From: Deltaproteobacteria bacterium
GTDB lineage: Bacteria > Desulfobacterota > Deferrisomatia > Deferrisomatales > JACRMM01
Assembly: GCA_016214985.1 (NCBI GenBank)
Contig: JACRMM010000014.1
Location: 79,293-143,292, forward strand
DNA: 64,000 nt
Direction: 5' to 3'
Every line of letters begins with the position of its first letter. Position 1 is the first letter of the stretch. The position numbers and the translations under genes were made by a program. The notes under the pieces are model-generated. The model did not search any database. It was given only the letters and a program-made list of their open reading frames with translations, and had not been told where the DNA came from. This document shows, in pieces, positions 7,260 to 15,989 of this stretch.

Positions 7260-8990
7260 TCAGTCTGCCTCGGCGCGCAGGAGCTGAGCGATCTCGTCGG
7301 CGGGGCGGGGGCGGCTAAACAGGAACCCCTGGGCGTACTCACACCCTTCGCGGAGCAGGAAGTCCCTCTGCTCCGCCGTTTCTACGCCTTCAGCGACCAC
7401 CTGGAGGTTGAGGCTGTGCGCCATGGCGATGATCGCGCGCGTGATCGCCGCGTCGTCGGGGTTGGTCGTGAGGTCACGGATGAACGACCGGTCGACCTTC
7501 AGGGCGTGGAGCGGGAAGCGCTTCAGGTAGGAGAGGGAGGAGTAGCCGGTTCCGAAGTCGTCCATGGAGAGGCGAAGGCCCAGGCCGGTGAGCTCGCGGA
7601 GCTGCTCCATGCTCGCCGGCCGGTCCTCGAGCAACACGCTCTCGGTGATCTCGAGCACCAGATGGCCGGGATCGAGCCGGAACTCCTGCAGGAGCGAAGC
7701 GATGCGGGTGGGCAAACCTTCCTGGCGAAACTGCTGGCTTGAGACGTTCACCGAGATCGGAAGCCGCGGCAGGCCGAGGTCCTCCCAGGCCCGGGCCTGT
7801 CGGCACGCGGCGCGGAGTACCCACGCGCCGATCTCACCGATGAGCTGCACGTTCTCCTCGGCGACCGGGATGAAGGTGGCCGGCGACACCATCCCCCGCG
7901 TGGGGCATTGCCAGCGCAGGAGGGCCTCCAGGCCGATCGTGCGGCCCGACGTGATCTTCACCTGGGGCTGATAGTGGACGAGGAGCTCCTCCCGTTCGAC
8001 CGCCTTGCGCAGATCCGCCTCGAGCGTGAGCTTCTCCATGGCCGAGGCATTCATGGAGCTCTGGTAGAACTGGTAGGTGTTCTTCCCGGTCTCTTTGGCG
8101 CAGTACATGGCCGTATCGGCGTTCTTGAGCAAGGCGTCGATGTCGCCACCGTCCCCGGGGAACGCCGCGATCCCGATGCTCGCGGTCACGGTCACCTCGT
8201 GCCCCTCCAGCTGGTAGGGGCGGCTCAGGACGTCCAGGCACCGGCGCGCGACCCGCGCGGCGTCCTCCGGCGTCGCGACCTCGGAGAGGAAGATCGTGAA
8301 CTCGTCCCCCCCGAGCCGGGCCACGGTGTCCTTCTCTCCTCCGCGGCGGGTTAGGGCGTCGCTCGCGCGCACGGTCTCGTTCAGGCGCTGGGAGGCAACC
8401 CGCAGCAGCAGGTCGCCGAAGCGGTGCCCGAGGGTGTCGTTGATGCGCTTGAAGTTGTCGAGGTCGAGGAACAGGACGGCGGCGGCACGGTCGTAGCGCT
8501 CCGCGAGCCCCAGCCCCTGGAGCAGGCGCTCCTGGAAGAGCACCCGGTTCGGCAACCCGGTGAGGTGGTCGTAGTACGCCATGTGGAGGATCTGGTCCGC
8601 CGACCGCCGGTGACCGATGGCGTAGCGGATCGACCGTTCGAGTAGGGCGGCGTCGATCTTGCCCTTCACCAGATAGTCGGCTGCTCCGGCCTTCATGGCC
8701 TCCACGTCGACCGACCGGTCTCCCTGGCCCGTCAAGAGGATGATGGGCCCCCGGCACCCCTTGGCCGTGGCCTCGCAGAGAAGCTCGAGGCCGGTGCGCC
8801 CGCCAAGGCGGTAGTCGAACAAGTAGACGTCGTGCTCGCTCTTCGCGGCGGTCGAGAGGGCTGCGTCGTAGTCGGGCTCCCACTGAAGGTCAACGCCGGT
8901 TCCCTCGATCTCACCCAGGAGATCCCGGGTGAGCACGTAGTCGTCCTCGTCGTCGTCCACGAGGAGAACTCTCCAGCGTTCGTCGTCCAT
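7260..8990 (-). CDS. Receiver-GGDEF-EAL c-di-GMP protein
   Basis: The 576-residue protein has a receiver (about 1-125; DDDEDD acid pocket, phospho-acceptor in LFDYRLGG, Lys in LVKGK), a GGDEF domain (about 140-310; DHLTGLPNR, intact RLGGDEF) and an EAL domain (about 325-570; GLEALLRW, ITESVLLED, DDFGTGYSS, KVDRSFI). Both catalytic signatures look intact, so it could make or break cyclic di-GMP, with phosphorylation choosing the balance. ATG at 8990 has AGGAGC upstream. It is the last gene of a three-gene run with the kinase at 9025-11457 and the receiver at 11454. Confidence 0.93.
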   Translation of the reverse strand: MDDERWRVLLVDDDEDDYVLTRDLLGEIEGTGVDLQWEPDYDAALSTAAKSEHDVYLFDYRLGGRTGLELLCEATAKGCRGPIILLTGQGDRSVDVEAMKAGAADYLVKGKIDAALLERSIRYAIGHRRSADQILHMAYYDHLTGLPNRVLFQERLLQGLGLAERYDRAAAVLFLDLDNFKRINDTLGHRFGDLLLRVASQRLNETVRASDALTRRGGEKDTVARLGGDEFTIFLSEVATPEDAARVARRCLDVLSRPYQLEGHEVTVTASIGIAAFPGDGGDIDALLKNADTAMYCAKETGKNTYQFYQSSMNASAMEKLTLEADLRKAVEREELLVHYQPQVKITSGRTIGLEALLRWQCPTRGMVSPATFIPVAEENVQLIGEIGAWVLRAACRQARAWEDLGLPRLPISVNVSSQQFRQEGLPTRIASLLQEFRLDPGHLVLEITESVLLEDRPASMEQLRELTGLGLRLSMDDFGTGYSSLSYLKRFPLHALKVDRSFIRDLTTNPDDAAITRAIIAMAHSLNLQVVAEGVETAEQRDFLLREGCEYAQGFLFSRPRPADEIAQLLRAEAD

Positions 8991-9024
8991 CGTCGGTGCT
9001 CCTGCCGGCGGCAATCGGGCCGCG

Positions 9025-11457
9025 TCAGACGTTGGGTTGGGAAACGGGGAGCGTCACCACGAACCGGGCGCCTTGCCCCGGCCGGCCCTGGGCCGCGATG
9101 GATCCCCGGTGGCGCTCCGCGATCTTGCGGCACACCGCGAGCCCCACGCCGGTGCCCTCATACTCGCCCCGGCCATGGAGGCGCTGGAACACGCCGAAGA
9201 TGCGGTCGGCATACTTGGGGTCGAAGCCTATGCCCTCGTCTTCCACGCTCAGACACAACCGCGGCTCTCCGGCCGGGCCCCCGGACGCCTCGGCGCTCTC
9301 GGCCGAGACCCGCACGACGGGCGCCTCGCCCGGCCGACGGAACTTCAGAGCGTTTCCGATCAGATTCTGCAGGAGCTGTCGCAGCTGGAGGGGGTCGGCT
9401 TCGAGCGTCGGCAGGGGGCCGAGGTCGACCCTCGCCCCGGTCTGCTCGATGCGGACCTCGAGGTCCGAAAGCACTTCCCGCGCCACCTGGGCCAGGTCCA
9501 CGGTCTCGAAGGGTCGCGCCTTGGTGGTGACCCGCGAAAACGTCAGGAGGTCCTCGATCAGGCACTGCATCCGCTGAGCCGCGTTCTGCATGCGCTCCAG
9601 GTAGTCGCGGCCCTGGTCGCCGAGGGCATCGCCGTGCTTGGCCTTGAGCCGGTCGCCGAACGCCTGCACCTTGCGCAGGGGCTCTTGGAGGTCGTGGGAC
9701 GCGACGTAGGCGAAGTCCTCCAGATCCTGGTTGCTGCGGGCGAGCCTCTCGTTGAACGCCTCGAGCTCCTCGCGGGCCTTCTTCTGCTCGGTCACGTCGC
9801 GCCCGAACGCGAGGACGTAGCGCAGGTCGCCGAAGTCGAGGGGGCCCGCGCTCACCTGCACGGGGAACTCCCCGGTGTCGCGGTGGTGCAGGAGGATCTC
9901 GGCGCGCACCCATTCGCCCCGGAGGATCGCTTCCCGCCGTCCGTCGGTGAGCAGACGGCCGCCGTCGATCTGAGCGAGCGGTGCGCCCTTGAGCTGATCT
10001 ACGTCGCCGCCGTGCATCCGAGCGGCCGCGGGGTTGAGGTCCACGATCCGCGCCGGCGAGCCGGCGCCCGGGTCCACGATGAAGATCGCCTCCTGGGCGC
10101 TCGCAAACAGGGTACGGTAGCGTTGCTCGCTCTCCCTCACGGCTTTCTCCTGGCGCTTCACGTCGGAGAGGTCGATGAAGCTCCGGATGTGGTGGGCGCG
10201 GCCCTGGTAGGCCACCTGCGCCGTCGAACAGAGGATCGGCAGGCACCAGCCGTCGGCCCGGTGGAGCTGGCCCTCGGAGCTCCCCAGGTCGCTTTCGCCG
10301 TCGGAGACGGGGAGGGCGTCGGCGCCCCCGGTCAGGTAGCCGATGCTCGGGCGCCCCAGAACTTCCTCCCGGGAAGCTCCAATCATCTCGAGGGCGAAGT
10401 CATTGACTTCGAGGATCTCGTCGCGCTGGGCGTCGACGATCAGGATGCCCGCCCGCACCGACGCGAGGACGTGCCGGAGCCGCTCCTCGCTCTCGGCGAG
10501 CGCGGCCTCGGTGATCTGACGGATCTCGAGCTCGGTCTGCAGCGTCTGGTTGGCCACCTCGAGCTGCGCCGTGCGCTCCTCGACGAGCTCCTCCAAGTGG
10601 TCGCGGTGGAGGCGGATCTCGGCGTCGCGCCGCTCCAGGTGATGGAGGAGCTCGTCGAAGCATCGCGCAAGAGCTCCGGTCTCGTCGCGGCTCTCTACGC
10701 CCGCCCGAACCGAGAAATCTCCGGCCCGCGCATGGCCCATCGCGGCGAGAAGCCGCTGGAGCGGAGAAACGATCTCGCCCGAGAGATAGAAGGCCACCAG
10801 CAGTGCCGCGACCAGGGCGAGGACGGTCGCGCCGGCTACGCCGGTGGTCGTGCGGCGGGTGAGGTGCGCGATCTCGGCGAGGGAGTGGTCGAGGTCCGTC
10901 AGGCACCGTGCCTTGCTCTGGGCCACGCGGCGGAAGAGCTGGGCCTGGGCTGCCTGGAGCTCCTGGCGCCCGGGCCCGAAGGCGGACCACTCCCGAGTGA
11001 CCGCGAGGTCGAGCAACTGCGCGCTGCGCTTCAGGTGCTCGTCCGTCCGGGCCCGGAGGTCGCGAAATTCGGCGAGCAGGGCCCGGTCCCTCGGGAACTC
11101 GGCTTCGGCGGCGGTCAGTTGCTGCTCGAGCTCGGCCCGCAGGGCGCGCGCCTGGGCGAGCGGCTCCGGGATGCCGACGTCTGCGGCCGTGGCGGCGGAG
11201 TTGGCGGTCCGCTTGACGAGATTCTCCACCTCCACCAGCCGGACCATCTTGCGAAAGGCGACCGCCCGGGCGAAGCCCGATCGGCCGGAGATCTCGGCGA
11301 CCGAGATCACGCTGTAGAGGTTCCCGAGTGCGACCAGGGCGATGACCCCGGCGAACGCGAGGAGCACCTTTCCGCGGATGCTCAGGCTTCGGACCGCGCG
11401 TAGGATGTTTCCCATGAGCGATCGCCGGCTCCCGTCGGGCGGCCCGTCGTGCGTCAC
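9025..11457 (-). CDS. HAMP-PAS-PAS sensor histidine kinase
   Basis: This 810-residue membrane kinase has an N-terminal transmembrane helix (about 30-50), a helical periplasmic region of about 150 residues, a second membrane helix (about 205-225), HAMP, a coiled coil, two PAS domains (about 330-430 and 455-570), a phosphoacceptor helix (FAYVASHDLQEPLRK) and an HATPase_c domain (NLIGNALKF, VEDEGIGFD, GTGVGLAVCRKI). The phosphoacceptor context is that of phytochrome-like kinases that signal to small receivers. GTG at 11457 overlaps the stop of the receiver gene as GTGA. The adjacent receivers are the obvious partners. Confidence 0.92.
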   Translation of the reverse strand: MTHDGPPDGSRRSLMGNILRAVRSLSIRGKVLLAFAGVIALVALGNLYSVISVAEISGRSGFARAVAFRKMVRLVEVENLVKRTANSAATAADVGIPEPLAQARALRAELEQQLTAAEAEFPRDRALLAEFRDLRARTDEHLKRSAQLLDLAVTREWSAFGPGRQELQAAQAQLFRRVAQSKARCLTDLDHSLAEIAHLTRRTTTGVAGATVLALVAALLVAFYLSGEIVSPLQRLLAAMGHARAGDFSVRAGVESRDETGALARCFDELLHHLERRDAEIRLHRDHLEELVEERTAQLEVANQTLQTELEIRQITEAALAESEERLRHVLASVRAGILIVDAQRDEILEVNDFALEMIGASREEVLGRPSIGYLTGGADALPVSDGESDLGSSEGQLHRADGWCLPILCSTAQVAYQGRAHHIRSFIDLSDVKRQEKAVRESEQRYRTLFASAQEAIFIVDPGAGSPARIVDLNPAAARMHGGDVDQLKGAPLAQIDGGRLLTDGRREAILRGEWVRAEILLHHRDTGEFPVQVSAGPLDFGDLRYVLAFGRDVTEQKKAREELEAFNERLARSNQDLEDFAYVASHDLQEPLRKVQAFGDRLKAKHGDALGDQGRDYLERMQNAAQRMQCLIEDLLTFSRVTTKARPFETVDLAQVAREVLSDLEVRIEQTGARVDLGPLPTLEADPLQLRQLLQNLIGNALKFRRPGEAPVVRVSAESAEASGGPAGEPRLCLSVEDEGIGFDPKYADRIFGVFQRLHGRGEYEGTGVGLAVCRKIAERHRGSIAAQGRPGQGARFVVTLPVSQPNV

Positions 11458-11921
11458 GGGGAACCCTCGGCACCGCGGCCGCGAGGCAGCTGCACGATCT
11501 GGAACCAGTACTCCCCGAGCGTCCGCATGATCTCCACGAGGGCCGCAAACGAGACGGGCTTGGTGATGAAGGAGTTGACGCCCAGGTCGTAGGTGCGCTG
11601 GACGTCCTCCTCAGCCTTCGAGGTTGTCAGCACCACGATCGGAATACGCCGCAGGTCGGGGTCGGCCTTGATCTCGCGCAGCGCCTCCCGACCGTCCTTG
11701 CGGGGCATGTTGAGGTCCAGGAGGATGAGGCCCGGCCGGGGTGCGCTTCCGGATCGGGCGTACTTGCCCCGGTGGTGGAGGTAGTCAAGGAGGTCCTCGC
11801 CGTCCTCCACGAACCGCAGTTCGTTGGCGAGCCGCGCCTCCTCCAGGGCATCGCGCGCCATGAGTCGATCGTCCTCGTCGTCGTCGGCCAGGAGAATCAC
11901 CACGGGCTTCTGTCCGGTCAC
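11454..11921 (-). CDS. Rcp1-like single-domain response regulator
   Basis: This 155-residue receiver has the acid pocket ADDDEDD, phosphorylation site LILLDLNMPRKDG, switch Thr in VVLTTS and Lys in ITKPV. The sequence after the acid pocket (RLMARDALEEARLANELRFVEDGEDLLDYL) is typical of Rcp1-type receivers that accept phosphate from phytochrome-like kinases such as the one encoded next. I chose GTG at 11921 because GAGGAGG lies five bases upstream; a GTG at 11939 would add six residues. It is the first gene of the three-gene signalling operon. Confidence 0.88.
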   Translation of the reverse strand: MTGQKPVVILLADDDEDDRLMARDALEEARLANELRFVEDGEDLLDYLHHRGKYARSGSAPRPGLILLDLNMPRKDGREALREIKADPDLRRIPIVVLTTSKAEEDVQRTYDLGVNSFITKPVSFAALVEIMRTLGEYWFQIVQLPRGRGAEGSP

Positions 11922-12077
11922 GGTCGCCTCCTCGGTCACGCCCCCCTGCGCGGCGGCCGGAACGACGGCGCGCCACTTCCTTCTTTCGGCAGTGGGAGGG
12001 CGAAACGTGAGCGAACGGAGGCCGGTGCCGGGCGATCGACCGTGGGGCAGGGGAGGATGTTGGTCGACGGCGCCGTG

Positions 12078-15000
12078 CTAGCGGGCGACTGTGCCGACGA
12101 CCCGGGCCAGGGTGTCCAGGAGAGTGGCCACCCGGTAGGGCTTCTGGATGAATCCCGCCGCGCCCTGGCCCGTGAAGCGACCCGCCGCGTCCCCCTCGTC
12201 GTACCCGCTGGACAGGAGCACGGCGACGTCAGCCCGGATTGCCCTCATCTCCCGGAGCGCATCTTCCCCGCTTAGGCGGGGCATCGTCAGGTCCAGGAGC
12301 ACGGCCGTGACCTCGCCGGCATGGGCCCGGAAGACCTCGACGCCTTCGACCCCGTCCGACGCCGTGAGCACCCGGAAGCCCTGCTCCTCCAGGATGGCTG
12401 TCGCCACGGTCCGGACCGATTCTTCGTCGTCGACGACCAGGATCGTGGCCGGCTGGTCGGAGGACAACGCTGGAATGCCCGCGGCGGTCTCGGGATCGGC
12501 CGAGACCTCCTTCGGCGTCTCCGCACAGGAGGGGAGATACACGCGCACGGTCGTCCCCCGACCGGGTTCTCCCGATACGGCGAGCGCGCCGTGGTGACCC
12601 CGAACGATCCCGAGCGCGGCTGCCAGACCCAGGCCGCGTCCCCTCTCCTTAGTCGTGAAGAAGGGGTCGAAGATCCTCGCCCGGGTCTCCCGGTCCATGC
12701 CGCAGCCCGTGTCCGCAACCTCCACCCAGACGCAGCGCGCCGCGGATAGGGGCTCGCCGAAGAGGGAGGCGGCGCGCCGGGCCTCTTCGACCGTGCCGAG
12801 CCCCGTGGACACGGTGATCGTCCCCTCGCGGTCTCCGAGGGCGTCCGAGCCGTTGGTGATGAGGTTCATCACCACCTGCCGGAGCTGGGTGGCGTCGGCC
12901 TCGACCGGCGGGAGGTCGGAGGCGAGGTCGTAGCGCACAGTGGCCGTCTTGGCGACCACGGTCGCCAGCAGGTGCTCCATCTCGCCGACGAGTCGCGAGA
13001 GGTCGATCGGCTCGACGACGAAGCGCCCCCTGCCGGAGTAAGCGAGCATCTGGTTGGTGAGGTCGGCCGCTCGCTGGGCGGCGTCGTCGATGCGCTGGAG
13101 GTAGGAGCGAACCGGGGACTCAGGGCTCGACTTGGCCAGCGCGAGGTCCGCGTTGCCGAGGATACCGACGAGGAGGTTATTGAAGTCGTGGGCGATCCCG
13201 CCGGCCAGGACGCCCAGGCTCTCGAGCTTCTGCGCCTGGAGCATCTTCTTCTCCAAGCGCTTCTGTTCGTCCTGAGCCCGCTTGGCGTCGGTGAGATCCT
13301 CGAGCACCTCGATGAACCCCCGCGACGTGCCGTCCGGGGCGCGGATGGGGAACGCCTGCACCCGGATCCACGAAGAGGTGCCGTCCGGCCGCACGCCCGC
13401 GTTCTCCCGCGACGCCGGCTGGCCCGTCGCCATGGCAACGGTGCCGGGGCATTCGGGGCACGCGGAGTCGCGGGCGTACAACACCCGGAAGCACTCGCCC
13501 CCGACTCCTTCGGGGGTGTCGTGCTTCACGATCCGCGCATGGGCGGCGTTGGCCATGAGGAGCCGGTGGCGGTCGTCGACCAGGGCGATGCCTAGGTCCA
13601 CGTTCTCAACCAGGCTCCGGTACCGTTCCTCGCTATCCCGGAGGGCCTCCTCGGCGCGCCGCTGGTCGGTGACGTCCCGGAACACGAGGACGACCCCGAC
13701 CACGAGCCCGTCGGAGCCGCGGATCGGCGCGGCGCTGTCGGCGATGATCCGCGTGCTGCCGTCCCGGGCGACGAGCACCGTGTCCGCGGTGAGAGCGAGG
13801 ACCGCGCCGGTCTCGAGCACCCGCGCGACCGGGTCGGGGCAGGGTACGCCGGTCTTCCCGGCGACGATCTGGAAGACCTCCTCGAGCGGTCGTCCAGTCG
13901 CTTCGTCCTGCGACCAGCCGGTGAGCGCCTCGGCCATGGCGTTGAGCAAGACGATTCGTCCCCTGGCGTCGGTCGTGATGACGCCGTCCCCGATGCTGCG
14001 CAGGGTCACCGCGAGGTGCTCCTTTTCCTTGAAGAGGGCGCGTTCCGCCTCCCTCTGCCCCTCGTCCCTCTCGCGGAGGCTCTCGGCCATGGCGTCAAAG
14101 GCGTGGGCGAGCCGCACGAACTCTTCCGTGTCTCCGACGTCTCCGGTCCGGGTGCCGAGGTCCCCACCTGCGAGGTGCTCGGCCGCGGCGACCAGCGAGT
14201 CCACCCCCTTGACGATCGAGCGGCGGCCGATGAGCACGAGTCCCAGGAGGAAGACCAGGAGGCTCGCGGCGAACCCGATTCCGCTCTGCCACAGGAAGCG
14301 CTCGACCCGCGCGAAGGCCACGCCCTCCGGGATGCTCGCGGCCACGTACCCGTCGAGCCTTCCCGCGGGGTCCGAGAGGGGCGTAAAGGCGATCACCGTC
14401 GGCGTTCCATACACGTCCGGTCCCCGGAAGACTCCCTCGGACTTCTCGTTCTCCATTCGGCGCCACAACGTCGAATCGGATACGTCGCGCCCCACCCAGG
14501 AGCGGCGCGACGCTGGCGCCATCATCACGACCCCGTTTCGGTCGAAGAAGGTGATGTCGAGGCCGATCGCCGCCTCGGAGCGTTCCAACTGACGGCCGAA
14601 GTACTCGAGGTTGAGGCCGGCGGTGAGGACCGCGCACACGGCGCCGCGGCCGTCGAAGACCGGCTGGGCGCACACGATGGTCGGTTTTCCCGAGGACTTG
14701 CCGATGGCGAACTCGCCGACCGTGTACGCCCGGGTCTCGAGAACGCGGCGGAAGTACGGGCGATCGGAGAGGTTCAGCGCGCCACGGGCCGGGATCCCGA
14801 GCGCGAATACGTCGCCGGAGGGGACCCGGCAGGCCATCAGGTTATTGTACTGCGGGTAGGCAGAGAGCACGCGGGCGAAGAGCGCCGAGGTGCGCGCCGC
14901 GTCCCCGGCCCGGACCTCCGGGTACAGCTCGGCGAGGGTCTGGAGCAGCGGGGGGGTGGTGCGGAAGAGGATCTCCTCGTGGTCGCGGGCGGCAAGGCGC

Positions 15001-15170
15001 ACGAGGGCGAGGGTGTCGGCCCGCGAGTCCCGATAGGCGTCCCGCTGGTACTCGTACGCGGCGAAGAGGCTGACCACTGCCGCGGGCACGAACGCGGCCA
15101 GCATGAGTAACAGGAGCCGTCCCCGAAGGCTCCGCAGGACGGCCCTCCCGCGTCGGACGTAGTGCAGCAT
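12078..15170 (-). CDS. Cache-HAMP-PAS hybrid histidine kinase
   Basis: The 1030-residue protein runs: membrane helix (about 17-40), periplasmic double-Cache sensor (about 45-285), second membrane helix (about 290-312), HAMP, PAS (about 390-510), a second PAS (about 520-640) carrying a Cys cluster ending CPECPG, HisKA with GIAHDFNNLL, HATPase_c (NLITNGSDAL, VADTGCGMD, GLGLAAALGIV) and a C-terminal receiver (VDDEES, LLDLTMPRLSG, QKPY). HAHDFNN-type kinases usually feed NtrC-like or hybrid relays. The Cys-rich PAS may hold a metal or sense redox. It is separated by 138-157 bases from the downstream signalling operon on the same strand. Confidence 0.92.
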   Translation of the reverse strand: MLHYVRRGRAVLRSLRGRLLLLMLAAFVPAAVVSLFAAYEYQRDAYRDSRADTLALVRLAARDHEEILFRTTPPLLQTLAELYPEVRAGDAARTSALFARVLSAYPQYNNLMACRVPSGDVFALGIPARGALNLSDRPYFRRVLETRAYTVGEFAIGKSSGKPTIVCAQPVFDGRGAVCAVLTAGLNLEYFGRQLERSEAAIGLDITFFDRNGVVMMAPASRRSWVGRDVSDSTLWRRMENEKSEGVFRGPDVYGTPTVIAFTPLSDPAGRLDGYVAASIPEGVAFARVERFLWQSGIGFAASLLVFLLGLVLIGRRSIVKGVDSLVAAAEHLAGGDLGTRTGDVGDTEEFVRLAHAFDAMAESLRERDEGQREAERALFKEKEHLAVTLRSIGDGVITTDARGRIVLLNAMAEALTGWSQDEATGRPLEEVFQIVAGKTGVPCPDPVARVLETGAVLALTADTVLVARDGSTRIIADSAAPIRGSDGLVVGVVLVFRDVTDQRRAEEALRDSEERYRSLVENVDLGIALVDDRHRLLMANAAHARIVKHDTPEGVGGECFRVLYARDSACPECPGTVAMATGQPASRENAGVRPDGTSSWIRVQAFPIRAPDGTSRGFIEVLEDLTDAKRAQDEQKRLEKKMLQAQKLESLGVLAGGIAHDFNNLLVGILGNADLALAKSSPESPVRSYLQRIDDAAQRAADLTNQMLAYSGRGRFVVEPIDLSRLVGEMEHLLATVVAKTATVRYDLASDLPPVEADATQLRQVVMNLITNGSDALGDREGTITVSTGLGTVEEARRAASLFGEPLSAARCVWVEVADTGCGMDRETRARIFDPFFTTKERGRGLGLAAALGIVRGHHGALAVSGEPGRGTTVRVYLPSCAETPKEVSADPETAAGIPALSSDQPATILVVDDEESVRTVATAILEEQGFRVLTASDGVEGVEVFRAHAGEVTAVLLDLTMPRLSGEDALREMRAIRADVAVLLSSGYDEGDAAGRFTGQGAAGFIQKPYRVATLLDTLARVVGTVAR

Positions 15171-15318
15171 CGACGGTATCTCCCGGGAGGTTCGGGTGCG
15201 CGGTCGGTTGGCGTCGGGACTGCGTCACCGAAGGATAACATGCTGACGGCACGTCGGACCATTCATCGACCGGAGCGCGGGAGGAGTTGAGGGTCTGGCG
15301 AAGGCCCCGGCTTTGCGC

Positions 15319-15345
15319 TTGACAGCGAAGACAGGAACGAATAAT
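15319..15345 (+). promoter_or_regulatory. Promoter of the beta-oxidation operon
   Basis: TTGACA (15319-15324) and AATAAT (15340-15345) match sigma-70 elements with a 15-base spacer. The stretch is AT-rich against its surroundings and lies 36 bases before the TetR gene. A GGAA...TTCC inverted repeat overlaps the -10 region and could be the regulator's own site, but this is weak. Confidence 0.55.
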
Positions 15346-15380
15346 TTTTCCGTCCGGTAAGTAGAAAAAAGGAGTCGTCC

Positions 15381-15962
15381 ATGGGAAACCGCTGGGAAGC
15401 GCGCCGGGAGCAGATCTTCACCGCCGGTGCCCGGCTCTTTGCGGAGAAGGGGTACGAGCGCACGAGCCTCCAAGAGGTGGCCGATCTCCTCGGGGTCACG
15501 AAGCCTGCCCTGTACCACTACTACTCGTCCAAGGAGCAACTGCTCTTCGAGATCATGTCGTTCGTCATGGACCGGGTTCTTGCCGACGTGGCCGAGGTCT
15601 CGGAAAGCGACCTTCCGCCGCGTGAAAAGCTTCGGAAGTTCGTGCGGCGGTACGTCGGGTTCTTCGCCGCGCGCCCGAACGAGCACACGATCATGTCCAC
15701 GGCGGTCGATTCCCTGGGGCCCGAGTTTCGGGCCGTCGTCCTGGACCGGCAGCGGCAGTACCTCAATCACGTCCGAACGATCGCCTCGGAGCTGATCGCT
15801 CCTGGAAGCGGCCTCGACGAGACGTCGGTCGCGTTCGCGCTCCTCGGGAGCATGAACTGGCTGTTCAAGTGGTACGCGCCGGAGGGCAGGATCACCCCGG
15901 AGAAACTGGTCGAGGACTTCGTGAAGATCTACGCCGAGGGCCTTCTCGGCCCGGCCCACTGA
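15381..15962 (+). CDS. TetR-family regulator of beta-oxidation operon
   Basis: The 193-residue regulator has a classic TetR N-terminal helix-turn-helix (about 10-55): IFTAGARLFAEKGYERTSLQEVADLLGVTKPALYHYYSSKEQL. The C-terminal half is all-helical and resembles the KstR2/fatty-acid type (TetR_C_17-like), which commonly binds acyl-CoA. AAAAAAGGAG precedes the ATG. It is transcribed in the same direction as, and 27 bases before, the acyl-CoA ligase, so it probably represses its own operon and is released by an acyl-CoA intermediate. It is distinct from the AT-rich TetR gene at 41.1 kb. Confidence 0.9.
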   Translation: MGNRWEARREQIFTAGARLFAEKGYERTSLQEVADLLGVTKPALYHYYSSKEQLLFEIMSFVMDRVLADVAEVSESDLPPREKLRKFVRRYVGFFAARPNEHTIMSTAVDSLGPEFRAVVLDRQRQYLNHVRTIASELIAPGSGLDETSVAFALLGSMNWLFKWYAPEGRITPEKLVEDFVKIYAEGLLGPAH

Positions 15963-15989
15963 ACTGCTTTCGCCACCCGGAGGAGTGCC

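Noticed and set aside
9037-11403. A 788-codon open frame on the plus strand opposite the PAS/HAMP kinase
   Set aside because: It is a high-GC antisense shadow; the minus-strand frame has complete kinase domains, while this one has no recognisable domain.
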